From NCBI GenBank assembly GCA_028583685.1, contig JAMXIF010000043.1:7918444-7982443 (forward strand): a DNA stretch of 64,000 bases. The letters are read 5' to 3'. Both the position numbers and the translations under genes were made by a program. Shown here in pieces: positions 21,299 through 31,165 of the stretch (within the stretch, counting starts at the first letter, position 1; each line of letters opens with the position of its first letter). Below the pieces are notes generated by a model that was given only the letters and a program-made list of their open reading frames with translations, was not told where the DNA came from and did no database searches. Source of the DNA: Petaurus breviceps papuanus (taxonomy: Eukaryota; Chordata; Mammalia; Diprotodontia; Petauridae).

Positions 21299-21492
21299 AG
21301 CTTCCTTCCTTCCCTCCTTCCTTTTCTTCCTTTATTCCTTCCTTCTTTCCTCCCTTGCTTCCTTTCTTTCTTCCTTAATTCCTTCCTTCCTTCCTTCCTT
21401 CCTTCCTTCCTTCCTTCCTTCCTTCNNNNNNNNNNTTCCTTCCTTCCTTCCTTCCTTCCTTCCTTCCTTCCTTCCTTCCTTCTTTCCTTCCT
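21299..21492. repeat. (TTCC)n array with assembly gap
   Basis: TTCC units with variants at the left edge and pure units to the right, interrupted by exactly ten N at 21426-21435. The true length of the array is unknown. Confidence 0.97.
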
Positions 21493-21912
21493 AGATAATT
21501 AGAGGTTTGGGGGTTTATTAAGATTTTATGATAAACAGTTGGTAACCACTGAGGACAGGATTTTGTTTCTGGGTCTGGGTTTCAAAAAGAAGTGGATTTG
21601 AGAAGTGATAAGTTAAATAATACACAATAGTATGATATTAATGAGTTGAGTCTAGCCAAAATTCATGAGAGGCTTGAAACAACAAAGCAAGGCTATTTTA
21701 GAATGGATTTTGTCAGGAGGAAGACTTACCAGAATGCATACCAGAAAAACTTCTTTTTTTGACCTCCTATAAACATGCCCACTTTTCTGTAAATCCAGCC
21801 TCATAAATACAACTAAAATGTACAATTTAAATTATACTGGGGCAGGAAGTTGACCAGAGAAACCACTTATCAGTTTGACAAATTCTTCCAATGAACCTGA
21901 TGAGTGGGGAAA
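21493..21912. other. Unassigned sequence
   Basis: No confident feature. Confidence 0.4.
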
Positions 21913-22800
21913 AAAAGTACTTACTATGTGTTAAGTGCTATGCTGAACACTGAAGATAAGAATGGAAAGTAAAACAGTCTTTGCTCTCAAGGAGCTCACA
22001 TTCTAATTGTGGGAAACAATGCAAATAGGATAGTTGAGCTGCACAGAAGATGAAGAGCCCCAAAATGTTTTAAGGATGGCTGCATTAGTGGAGTAGTTTG
22101 CAAAGTCCAGGGATCTTTACAGTACATTAATAGGCAGGATTGCAACAACTGTGAATCTCAAGAGTGTTGTGGCAGGATCTCAATGGAAAGGAGATGATGA
22201 GATGTAGTCTCAGTATCTCCCATTGAAGTGGATGACTCCCTGCTTATCCAAGCAACATGAGCATCCATGTCACCCAAAAGGACAGGGGGTGAGGTGGTAC
22301 ATAAACAATGAGTTAGTAAGAGATGAGATCAGGAAGAAAACATTACTAATACTGTGATATGAGAAAATTTCATAGAGGAATTGGATATTGATCTTGGTCT
22401 TGAAATATGCAAACAGTTTTAATAGGTAGAGATAATGGGAGGGAATTTCCGATAGGAGGATAGCACAAATAAATGTGCTGATGCATGAAGATGCCACACA
22501 ATTAGGGTCAGGGGAGGGAGAAAGCAAATTGGCCAGTCTGTCTGAGTTATAAATTTATGTATGAGAATAATGTATGGTAAAGTTGGAAAGGCAAATTTCA
22601 GTAGCAGCTTGTATTTGAATTTTATCCTAAAAGCACTTGAAAGTCGCAGGATTTTTATAGGGGAGAAGTTATTTTGTTTTTAATAGAATAGTAATATAAT
22701 CAAAGCAAAGAATGGTATGGATTGCAATGAAATACATTAAAGAGAATATTATCATAATAAAGTTGTGTCAGGAATGAAACCATGGTAAGCTAAGGACTTG
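21913..22800 (-). mobile_element. L2 LINE, minus strand, long fragment
   Basis: Antisense L2 starting 'TACTTACTATGTGTTAAGTGC', 'CTCAAGGAGCTCACATTCTAA', then 'atattgatcttggtcttgaaatatgcaaac', 'GAATTTTATCCTAAAAGCAC' and 'atggtatggattgcaatg'. The order follows L2 read backwards. No intact frame. A non-L2 block of a few hundred bases may interrupt it at about 22040-22330. Confidence 0.6.
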
Positions 22801-23154
22801 AATAATACAGTGAGAGGTATTTCAATAAAGGGCCCTGATTAATGAGATATTTTTTTCTGTCTGTCTTCCAACTATGACTCGTTTCAAGCATTGACAAAAA
22901 AATACGACTCAATTATTTTTAATCCTGGTATTTTCAAGTCTTTTGTTTCCATCTTCCTAGACTGTCTTCTGTCCACATGTCCTTTCTGAAGATGCTCAGG
23001 AACCAACTCAGCAAATCTCTTATAAAAGTATGCTAAACAACTCATTGTTCTCTCCACCAATCAGGAGTAACAATTCCCTCCATACATAGTATGAGGTACC
23101 AGACTGTTTGTCCCCTAATCCATCAGGGTTGAAGCTGAGTTACATTCATATACT
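22801..23154. other. Unassigned sequence
   Basis: No confident feature. Confidence 0.4.
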
Positions 23155-23470
23155 GGTTTAATATTTGCAAAGCACTTTACATATGGCATGTCATTTGATC
23201 TTCACTAGAAGCACCATGAGGGAGGTGCTATTATCATGCTTTATTTAGAGGCAATGAAAAAGAATATGTGAGAGGTTAAGTAACTTGCCCAAGTTTACAA
23301 GCAATTACATGTCTGAGGGGAGGGGGGAAGAAGGTAGGGTTGAACCCTCTTCTTTCTGACCCCTATCAAGTACTCTACTTCCTGTTAAACAGTGGACTGG
23401 AGTCAGAAAACCTGTGTTCTAGGATAAATGTTTGAATTCTGCCTCTAGTTCTCTTTACACTGCCTAAGCA
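23155..23470 (-). mobile_element. MIR, minus strand, plus short MIR scrap
   Basis: 'GCAAAGCACTTTACATATGGC', 'catttgatcttcactagaag', 'GGAGGTGCTATTATCATGC' and 'GGTTAAGTAACTTGCCCAAG' form an antisense MIR to about 23385. A short sense MIR-like scrap ('GACTGGAGTCAGAAAACCTG') follows. Confidence 0.7.
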
Positions 23471-23886
23471 TTCAGATTTATATTATGTTTTAAGATTACA
23501 GGGCAGCCAGGTGGCTCAGCAAGTAAGAGCACCGGCTCCAGTGTCAGGATGACCTGGAGATCGAATCCCAGGGTCAGACATTCAGCACCACACTGTGATA
23601 GTAATGGCAATTAAAGATTCCCCTGTATTGGCTTGGTTTTCAAATTGATTGTATTAAAACCCAGAGCTTGTTAATCCCACCTGTGGGATGGACTTTTTGA
23701 TGTGAAAAGAAAGTCCTGACTGGGAGGAGCTGGTGACGTAGATTTGGAGAGACAAGAGAGAGGCGGAAGTTTTTTTTGGAAGCAGCACCTCGTGTAGGGG
23801 GAGAGACTAAGAGATTGCTGGTGGCCGCTTTGAATTGCCCTGGACTTTTGAGACCTGCCCCCTGAGCTGCCAAGGACTGAGGAGAC

Positions 23887-24393
23887 ATGGCTGTTTTGCT
23901 GGTACTTTGTCTGTCTGTTTTGATGTTATTTTGCCAGATTTGTCCACTGGTGAAAGACTGTCCTGTTGAAGAAGTCCTGGAACCTGGCATTTGGTTAAGA
24001 AGGCCTGAGACTGTCCTGCAGACAGAGAGTGAATACTGTCCACTGGTGAGGGACAGTACTGTTGTTGCAGGGGTCTGGAGACTGTCCGGCAGACAGAATG
24101 AATACTGTCCACTGGTGAAGGACAGTGCTGTTGTTGCAGGGGTCTGGGAGCCTTTCTGTTGGTTTAGAAGCCCTGAAGAAGGATTTTCTTGTTGTATGTT
24201 TACAGAAATCCTGGGAGAGGGCTTTGCTAATGTGTTCAGGGGTTCTAGGACTGTTCTACAGACAGAGGATAAATTCATGAAGGGACTGGCAATGTATCTT
24301 ATGGCCTTGCTAAGCCTTGTCTCCCCAGGAACTAAGATTGCTGAGAACTTGCCTCGTGTCAAGATGAAGAAAAGACCTCCATTTGGGTATTAA
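23887..24393 (+). CDS. ORF inside LTR B, unknown 168-aa protein
   Basis: This open frame of 168 codons is in the sense direction of LTR B, downstream of the CRE-like site and upstream of the AATAAA. I do not recognise it. The start 'MAVLLVLCLSVLMLFCQIC' is a plausible signal peptide or membrane anchor. Repeats starting Cys-Pro-Leu-Val follow at 23941, 24037 and 24106; the first two units are 96 and 69 bases, both multiples of three. A second hydrophobic stretch precedes the basic tail ending 'KMKKRPPFGY'. By eye roughly nine in ten residues match the 169-codon frame in LTR A, and the copies differ in length by one whole codon. It may be a true LTR product or chance. The antisense frame 23640-24362 overlaps it. 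Confidence 0.38.
   Translation: MAVLLVLCLSVLMLFCQICPLVKDCPVEEVLEPGIWLRRPETVLQTESEYCPLVRDSTVVAGVWRLSGRQNEYCPLVKDSAVVAGVWEPFCWFRSPEEGFSCCMFTEILGEGFANVFRGSRTVLQTEDKFMKGLAMYLMALLSLVSPGTKIAENLPRVKMKKRPPFGY
23941..24180 (+). repeat. In-frame tandem repeats inside LTR B
   Basis: Three units beginning TGTCCACTGGTGA start at 23941, 24037 and 24106. Unit lengths are 96, 69 and roughly 75 bases. The equivalent block lies on the minus strand of LTR A at about 9155-9397. The repeats keep the sense reading frame. Confidence 0.8.
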
Positions 24394-24882
24394 GTGCTGT
24401 GTTTAAACTTGATGTAACTCTGGGGTAGATTCAATTGTGATCCAGGGGTGGGGAACTTTTGACCTTTTTGTGTTCTATGGTTGAGCAAATGAATGTATTT
24501 TACTTATGTTTGGAAACTAATCTCCATTTGAGAAGAGGGGCTTTGTGGTGGACTTAATTAAGGTATAGCCTAGGGGTGGAGAAGTATTTGGAACAGAGAC
24601 TTTGTAATTGATTGAATGATTGGAAAGTCCTGGGGTGGGGTAGGCCTTGGAGATGATTTAATCACACTTAGTAAATGCTGTATTTTGAATGATGTCATGT
24701 TTTGATCTTCTCTGTTCTGGGTTTGTTACTGAATAAAATAGAGAGCACCTATGCTGGTATTTTGAACCTGGGAAGTTGCCTTTGCTTGGTATTACATTAC
24801 ACACACCCAGAAATAACTGGCCATGTAACCTTGAGAAAGTTACTTAACCCCGATTACTTAAAAAAAAAAAAAAAAGATTACA

Positions 24883-25185
24883 AAGTATTTTCCTCACTAA
24901 CACCTTGAGAGTTTAGTAGTATTAACATACTCATTTTATAGGTGAAGAAACTGAAATTCAGAGGGAATGACTTTCCTTTCCTTTTCCTAACATCATGTAG
25001 ATACTAAGTAACATAGATGGTCTCCAAACACAGATCTCCTGATTCTAAACCTGGAGCTTGTTTTTATCGTTACTTTTTGTTTGTTTGTTGTTTTTTTCCC
25101 ATCTGTTTCTTCATCTGTAAAATGAGGCAGTTAACTAGAGCATATCCAAATGTCCTTTCCAAGCTGTAAGATTTTGAAGCTTATT
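24883..25185 (-). mobile_element. MIR fragments
   Basis: An antisense MIR ('CATTTTATAGGTGAAGAAAC', 'TGAAATTCAGAGGGAATGAC') covers about 24885-25063. A short sense MIR end ('TTTCTTCATCTGTAAAATGAG') follows at 25100-25180. Confidence 0.65.
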
Positions 25186-26354
25186 AGCTAGAGGGAAAAT
25201 CTGAAGGAGGGATCAATGACTGGAGTTGATTCCTGTGAAATCTCCTTCATGGTTTGAGTGTTTACCTGAATGTTCACATAACTCCTTTGCCTGGTTGGAA
25301 ATCTGATGCAGGTAATATCACAAAAGTCAACATATTCATTACACACTTATCTCCCTAGAGGGTGTTGAAGTCATTTCCTGTTCTCATTGTGATTCTTAGA
25401 TGACACAGATTATACAAACCCCTGCATTCAGACTTTTTCTGATCTCTTTGACTAAGTAGTTTAAGTAAAACCAGCTTGATCTGAGAGCAGTCCCCTCTCG
25501 TCATATTTTTTCTTGTACATACATCCTATCTGGAGGTACAACTCCACTGGGAGAAAAATGGAGAATGCATTTATATCCCTCTGAAACAATGCTGAGAGAG
25601 CAGTGAGCAATTACATACACAGGCACTTTATAAATAAAATAGGATAAGCATACATGAAAACTAAAACCAATAAGAGATAAAACCAAAATGAAAACTTATC
25701 CTCAACATTATCTAAATAACTGCAGAAGAGAATAAATCTCATTCTAGCTGTCTCCCCAGACATAGAGACATATGTGTTGCAGGTAATCTACTCCTCCCAG
25801 CTCTTACCTCTTTCTTCCTTTGACATGCACTGTAGTTCTGAGGTTTGGCAAATGTCACTTCCATATCTCCATAAGATTGATGGGTCACTCTAGAGCAATG
25901 CCTCTCCCTTCTGAGATGTTTTCTGCTAGAGCCCAAAGCCTGTAACATACCTTAGAATATTATTTTTCTACCATGTGCTCAAATCCCACCCCCAGCACCC
26001 TCCCTCCTCTTCTTTATCTATCATTCCTCTCTCCTCTCATCACAAAACTTGGGCCACAAAATACAATATCTCATGAGTAATGTGAAAGAGTGATTGCAAG
26101 GAAATCCCAGAAGATATTGTGGAATGTTGTATTAGTAAAACAGTATTGAAAATCATCTGTATCACAAAATCATCTCCAAGAAGTCAAAATCAAGCAGTGA
26201 ATGAAAATGCCTTCACTCACTACAAGGCAAAAATTTAGAACAGATACCAAATAACACATTTTTCATCCTAAGTGTTTATTTTTAAAAATCCTGTTGCTTC
26301 TGGAGAAAAGGGTTTCTATGCCTAACTATATCTCTTTTGAGGAAAAGAATTTGT
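25186..26354. other. Unassigned sequence
   Basis: No gene and no confident repeat. Short minus-strand frames at 25501-25686 and 25739-25948 have no recognisable features. Confidence 0.4.
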
Positions 26355-26416
26355 ACACATGCCACATAGCACATTAAACATAGTAGGAGTCTAACAAACA
26401 CTTGTTGAATGAATGC
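26355..26416 (+). mobile_element. L2 3' terminus
   Basis: 'CATAGTAGGAGTCTAACAAA' then 'cacttgttgaatgaatg' is the diverged end of L2. Confidence 0.6.
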
Positions 26417-26447
26417 AGTTTACTGTTCTCCATTCCAGCTCCCAAAG

Positions 26448-26448
<1 letters not shown>

Positions 26449-26486
<38 letters not shown>
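26449..26486. repeat. (CA)n microsatellite
   Basis: An uninterrupted CA run of about 19 units. Confidence 0.97.
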
Positions 26487-26487
<1 letters not shown>

Positions 26488-26820
26488 CAAAGGAATATAA
26501 TATGATGTGATGATGTAATGGCACAATTACCACCCAAGTAAATTAATGGACCAATGCTTGTTTAACGTGTCATAATTGCATTAAGTTTTATAGTGAAGAA
26601 ATACATAAGATGGGAAGAGATAGGCTATTTAAGATAAATCCTTTCAGAGTGACTGCACCCTGATGGGATCACCTAAATTAAGAGTTTGATTCATAGATTT
26701 AGAGGCTCATACAATGATGAGGGACTTGGGAGTTAATTCAAAGTAATTAAACACATTTAATATGGATAAATAAACTAGAATTCTAATTTCTTTCTTTGAT
26801 CGATATATTACATACACACA

Positions 26821-26822
26821 TG

Positions 26823-26873
<51 letters not shown>
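26821..26873. repeat. (TA)n microsatellite
   Basis: A pure TA run of about 22 units after a short TGTA lead. It abuts the 3' end of the antisense L1. Confidence 0.97.
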
Positions 26874-26874
<1 letters not shown>

Positions 26875-26876
<2 letters not shown>

Positions 26877-27840
26877 CTTTTCACTGCTTGGATTTCTCCT
26901 TATGTCCATTGGTTCTTCCCCACCCCTTCCTAAAGAGCCATCCTTTATAATAAGAATTCCAAAAAGAAAAATAAAAAAACAGGAAAGAAAACAGTAAAAC
27001 CAGTCATCATATCAGGAAATAAAAGACAGTAAAAACCTTACATTATATACAATGTTCCACTCCTATAAACCTCAGCTTTCTGCAAAGGAGTGTGTGGGTA
27101 ATATGCTTTCTCATAGTTATCTCTAGGGCTAAGATTGTTCATTTTAATTTCAAAACATTCAGTTTCTATTATATGGGAATTTCCCCCCCCATTTCTATTA
27201 TTATAATCATTGTCTATATTGTTTTTCTGTCTCAGCTTACTTCCATTTGAACCAGTTCACATAAATCTTTCCAAATTTCCCTACATTCGTCATATTCGTT
27301 GTTCTTGTAGCACAGTAATATTCCATTTCATTCATGTACCATAATTTGTTGTCATTCTCCATGTTATGGGCATCTACTTTTTCCCCTCAGCTCTTTGCTA
27401 TCACATGTACAAAAAAAAAAGTATTGCTATACATATTTTAGTGTATATGCAGCCTTTTTTTTTTTTTTTGTATTTGACCTCTCTGGGTTATAGGTCTAGC
27501 AGTATAATCTCTAAGTTAAAAGATATGGATATCTCTTTAGTCACTTTATTCATATAATTCCAAATTGCTTTCCAGAATGGTTATACCAATCCATAGCTAC
27601 ACCAACAAAGTGTTAGCACGTTTGTCTTTTCATAACCCCTCAACATTGGTGATTCCCCACCTTTTTTGTCAACTTTGGGTGTGAAGTGAAACCTCAGAGT
27701 TGTTCTGATTTTTATTACTCAAATTATTAGTGATTTGAAACTTTCTTTCATATGATTGTTTATAGTATAAATTTCTTCTTTTGAGAACTATTGGTTCATA
27801 TTCTTTAGCTTAATTTATTGATGTGTAATAAGGTAACATT
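26875..27840 (-). mobile_element. L1 fragment, minus strand (ORF2 end and 3' UTR)
   Basis: Antisense L1: the left end ('CACTGCTTGGATTTCTCC', 'CCTAAAGAGCCATCC') is the element's 3' UTR. Further right it reads 'GTAGCACAGTAATATTCCATT', 'TTCATGTACCATAATTTG', 'TGCTTTCCAGAATGGTTATAC' and 'gaaacctcagagttgttctga', which are the reverse of the conserved ORF2 C-terminal region (compare 55180-55330 in sense). 5'-truncated, with no intact frame. Confidence 0.75.
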
Positions 27841-28013
27841 GATTTACAAAGAGCAACTCATTTTTTATTGAGTGATCCATTGTAAAAAAATTATTAAACA
27901 GAATAATTAATATTGTTCTAATTTTTACTTATATTAATGAGTAAATTAATAGATGATATAATATTAATGAATAAGTTAGTCTCTCTCTATATCTGTGTGT
28001 ATGTGTATTTATT

Positions 28014-28174
28014 TTCTTTTCACTGCTTGGATTTCTCCTTGTGTTCATTGGCTCTTCCCCACCACTTCCTAAAGAGCCATCCTTCACAACAAGAATTCCA
28101 AAAAGAAGAAAAGAAAATGGGAAATAAAACAGCAAAACCAGTCATCATATCAGAAAAAAAAAGAAAGTAAAAAC
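28014..28174 (-). mobile_element. Second copy of the same L1 3' end, minus strand
   Basis: About 155 bp ('CTTTTCACTGCTTGGATTTC' through 'CCAGTCATCATATCAG' and an A-rich end) repeats 26875-27030 with modest divergence. It is either a separate 5'-truncated insertion or a local duplication. Confidence 0.75.
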
Positions 28175-28175
28175 A

Positions 28176-28790
28176 GTATTTGCCAGGTGTTGTGTTAAGC
28201 ACTGGGGCTACAAAGAAAGGCCAAAGGCAATCCAATTCAATTGTAAGTCATGTCATCATCTCCTTCATATCTAGGCCCTCTTCAAGAAGGAAGGACAAAA
28301 CACACACAATCATAAGTCGAATGGGGGTAGCGGCATACAAACAATTATGTGCATACAAGATATATGCAAGATAATTTGGGATAAGTCTGAGATGAAAGGT
28401 AACAAGCTTAAGGAGGGCTAGGAAAGACTTCTTTATATTAAGTGAAATTGAAGGAAGTCAGGGACAATAGAAGGAGATATGAGGAGAGAGTGCATTCTAG
28501 GCATGGGGGACAGTCAACAAAAATGCTTGACATTGAGAGTCAGTGTTTTGTGTTAGGATCAACAAGGAGACCCAGATAAATGTATCACAAATTACATAGA
28601 GGGGGATAAGACTACGACTTGAAAGATTATGAAGGTTATGAAGGCTAGGTTTTGAAGGGCTTTGAAAACCAGACAGAGGATTTTATATTTGATCCTGGAC
28701 ATAATAGGGATACATTTTAGTTACTGAATGAGGGTAAGGTGATCAGATCAGTGCTATAGAAAGGTCAGTTTGAGATGTGGCTTTTATTAT
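28176..28790 (-). mobile_element. L2 LINE, minus strand
   Basis: 'GCCAGGTGTTGTGTTAAGCAC', 'tggggctacaaagaaagg', 'GAGTGCATTCTAGGCATGGG', 'AGGTTTTGAAGGGCTTTGAA' and 'ggattttatatttgatcctgg'. This is antisense L2 in the expected order. Confidence 0.7.
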
Positions 28791-29344
28791 TATAAAATGA
28801 TTCAATTTTATTTAGTAGATATTTTCTATACTTCAAGCTTCTTGAGTAACTCCATTTCATTCCATTGTGATATACCTCTATAAAACCAACAAAATTGTAG
28901 CAGGATATTAAAAAATGCAAATATTTAAATTGCATCATTATGCTTTCTGGCATGCATCTCATTCAATGAGAGTAGAATTCACAAACACACACACACACAA
29001 AGAAATCGGTTGTTCTTCAAAAATGTTTTTGTTACTCTATTAAAATTCCCAACTCTACTCCAGGAATATTCTTTAAATAATTTTTTGATTCATTCTGTCA
29101 AATTAAAAAAAAATGTCAAGGGAAGTAGACCTTGGAAGACAGTGATTGTGCCATTGTAGTATGTAATATTTTAGGGTGTGAGCACCAAACATCATAAGAT
29201 TCCAAAAATATCAGAATTAAAATATGTATCAACCCATTGCCTGAAATTTTCAAAGTTAAGTTTACTCAAGAAATACTGAGCTGATCTACTAGCAGTGATA
29301 TTTTAAAGGGGATTGGTGGGAAGGAGGGGAGGCTGGATATATGT
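28791..29344. other. Unassigned sequence with a short (CA)n
   Basis: AT-rich, with a CA run at 28979-28999. No gene seen. Confidence 0.45.
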
Positions 29345-29520
29345 GTAACATGTATGTGTTTGTAATTTTATTAAATACTTCCCAATAATATTTTAAATTA
29401 GTTCCAGTGGAGTTGTGTGTGTATGTACATGCACACGTGATTATTACACATTTCCCAATCATATTTTAATTTAGTTGCAGTGGAGTTTTATATATGGTCC
29501 ACAGTTTGAATTTGACATTT
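29345..29520 (+). mobile_element. hAT-type fragment with internal ~72-bp duplication
   Basis: 'CACATTTCCCAATCATATTT', 'taatttagttgcagtggagtt', 'GGTCCACAGTTTGAATTTGAC' resemble the end of a mammalian hAT element. The block at 29367-29420 is repeated, diverged, at 29439-29493. Confidence 0.5.
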
Positions 29521-29524
29521 TTAT

Positions 29525-29628
29525 GCTAGAGGACAGAGACTTTGACTTTTTCTTTGTATTCATAGCAACTTGCTCTTAGTAAGTACTTAGTAAATTCTTT
29601 AATTTAATTCAATGAATGATTGGATATA
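29525..29628 (+). mobile_element. L2 3' terminus
   Basis: 'GAGGACAGAGACTTTGACTTT', 'ttgtattcatagcaacttgc', 'agtaagtacttagtaaattc' and a final 'aatgaatg'. Confidence 0.65.
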
Positions 29629-29761
29629 TATTAGAGCATGATTTTAGGGTTTTAGCAGACTTCAAGGAAAATAAACCCCAAGTTTGCAATATGGTAGCCC
29701 AAAAAGCTAATGCAACACAATGAGATAATGCACACATTGTTCTGAATAAATATTGGTTGTT

Positions 29762-29944
29762 GGGGGTGGCTAGGAGGTGCAGCAAATAGAGCACTGGCCC
29801 TGGAGTGAGAAGGTCCTGAGTTCAAATCCAGCTTCAGACACTTAACACTTACTAGTTGTGTGACATTGGGCAAGTCACTTACCCCCAAATGCCCTGCCTC
29901 CACCCTATAAAAAATAAAAATTAAAAAAGCAAAAATAAATAAAT
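29762..29944 (+). mobile_element. Marsupial tRNA-derived SINE
   Basis: 'GGGGGTGGCTAGGAGGTGCAG', 'AATAGAGCACTGGCCCTGGAG', 'GAGTTCAAATCCAGC', 'TGGGCAAGTCACTTACCCCC', then an A-rich AAAT tail. The flanks AAATATTGGTTGTT (29748-29761) and AAATATAGTTGTT (29945-29957) look like target duplications. A- and B-box likeness comes from its tRNA ancestry, not from a tRNA gene. Confidence 0.92.
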
Positions 29945-30009
29945 AAATATAGTTGTTATTTTGTGGTTGCTATCAACTAAGCTTATTAAAAACAGTCAAT
30001 TCAATGCAA

Positions 30010-30195
30010 CATGCAATTATTACATATTTACTATGTATCAATTATGTTGCTAGATTTGGGAATGTTATTTTTTCCCTCAAAGAGCTTTCATTCTACTAGG
30101 AAGAAGCAAAGTGTATATAGAGAAGTAAATACTAAATATGTAAACATAAATAAATTAGAGATTTAATAAAATAAATATTACAATAAAATGAATTA
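30010..30195 (-). mobile_element. L2 3' region, minus strand
   Basis: 'TATTTACTATGTATCAATTA', 'tgttgctagatttggg', 'CTCAAAGAGCTTTCATTCTAC', 'taggaagaagcaaagtg' and a run of AAATA-rich sequence. Confidence 0.65.
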
Positions 30196-30276
30196 GTATT
30201 CTTAGGTAGTGAGTTTCCCATGACTGGTGATTTAAAGAGCTGGAGCACGATTACTTGTCAAAGGGTGCTCTAGAAT

Positions 30277-30415
30277 GATAGGAGTTCTTAATTGTTTATC
30301 ACGAATTCCTTTAGTAGTCTGTTGAAGCCTAAGGGTCATTCTCAGAATAATGTTTATGAATGTATAAAAAGGAAATCAATTATATTGAAATATAATTATT
30401 AAAATTACATGCATA
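30277..30415 (+). mobile_element. hAT-Charlie miniature element
   Basis: 'AGGAGTTCTTAATTGTTTATC', 'TGTTGAAGCCTAAGGGTCAT', 'TCTCAGAATAATGTTTATGAA' and 'AATCAATTATATTGAAATATA'. It is the opposite orientation of the copy at 13293-13476. Confidence 0.6.
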
Positions 30416-30427
30416 TGTAGAAATGCA

Positions 30428-30500
30428 GATATATATATATATATACATATATATTGTAGATGTGTATATAGTGTCTATATGTATGTGTATACACATACAC
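30428..30500. repeat. (TA)n and mixed TA/TG microsatellite
   Basis: TA run at 30428-30452, followed by TATG/TACA alternation. Confidence 0.85.
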
Positions 30501-30892
30501 ACATAGAGGTAAAGTCATCCATATCTGGCTGTCTATGTATCTAAAATCTATTCATGCACCTCAGGTTAAGTAAATCCTTGTTTGAGTAGAAATTGCTGAC
30601 CTTCACCAGTTGTGTGCTAATTAACTATTTGCTCTCAAAAAATAAAATGTATCTATAACATACTTTTAAGCTTAATATGTATTATTAATATTTTGCCACC
30701 CCTTTTTTGAATCCAGACAAGCCACAAAACAATATATCATGCTAGGACTTGTAGTATTTGCAGATTCCTGAGTAGTGAATGTTCCCACTGAAAATTTCAC
30801 TCTCTAATCCTAAACTGATTTGAACTGGATCCAGGACACCCCTGCCTCCCCTCCTTCCAACCAACCCCCATATAATCTAAGAATTTTATGTT
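30501..30892. other. Unassigned sequence
   Basis: No confident feature. Confidence 0.4.
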
Positions 30893-30906
30893 TAGATGTT
30901 TTATTC

Positions 30907-31074
30907 TTTTTTTTATTTTTTTTTTGGAGGGGGGAAGGTAGGGTAATTGGGGTTAAGTGACTTGCCCAAGGTCACACAGCTAGTTTTTGTGTTAATTGTC
31001 TGAGGCCGGATTTGAACTCAGGTCCTCCTGACTCTAGGGCTGGTGCTCTGTTCACTGCACCACCTAGCGCCCCC
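30907..31074 (-). mobile_element. Marsupial tRNA-derived SINE
   Basis: T-rich start (A tail reversed), 'GGGGTTAAGTGACTTGCCC', 'AAGGTCACACAGCTAG', 'GGATTTGAACTCAGGTCCTC', 'CACTGCACCACCTAGCGCCC'. The flanks TAGATGTTTTATTC (30893-30906) and TAGATGTTTATTC (31075-31087) are near-identical target duplications. It landed next to an L2 end that continues at 31088. Confidence 0.93.
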
Positions 31075-31087
31075 TAGATGTTTATTC

Positions 31088-31165
31088 TTGTTAATGAAGG
31101 CTCAGTGCATAGAATAGCACACAGTACGTAATGGATCTTCACAAATGCCTGTTGAATCCAATTGC
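31088..31165 (+). mobile_element. L2 3' terminus
   Basis: 'GCACACAGTACGTAATGGATC' and 'aaatgcctgttgaatcc' match the L2 end. Confidence 0.5.

Larger units (their letters stand above)
23594..24801 (+). mobile_element. Solo LTR B, 1.2-kb ERV LTR family (fossil), nested in a SINE
   Basis: A 1,208-bp LTR with TG...CA ends (TGTGATAGTAATGGC to GGTATTACATTACA). Identical 5-bp target duplications CACAC lie at 23589-23593 and 24802-24806, and the pre-insertion SINE sequence is recovered exactly across the junction. An AATAAA occurs about 70 bp before the 3' end. A CRE-like TGACGTAG lies near 23734. It is the close sister of LTR A (8534-9751), in the opposite orientation. It looks whole as an LTR, with no internal viral genes. 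Confidence 0.92.
23501..24873 (+). mobile_element. tRNA-derived SINE split by LTR B
   Basis: The SINE head lies at 23501-23593 ('GGGCAGCCAGGTGGCTCAGC', 'GAGATCGAATCCC') and its tail at 24802-24873 ('CACCCAGAAATAACTGGCC', 'TTGAGAAAGTTACTTAACCCC', A-rich end). Joined, they match the intact SINE at 16512-16670. Its own target duplication AAGATTACA is intact at 23492-23500 and 24874-24882. The LTR therefore landed inside a SINE that was already there. Confidence 0.93.

Noticed and set aside
23941-24180. CRISPR-like repeat array
   Set aside because: Three diverged units with no unique spacers, in a vertebrate LTR.
29762-29850. A- and B-box motifs suggesting a tRNA gene (also in the other SINEs)
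   Set aside because: They belong to tRNA-derived SINEs; no cloverleaf with an intact acceptor stem can be formed by eye, and the A-rich tails and target duplications mark retroposons.
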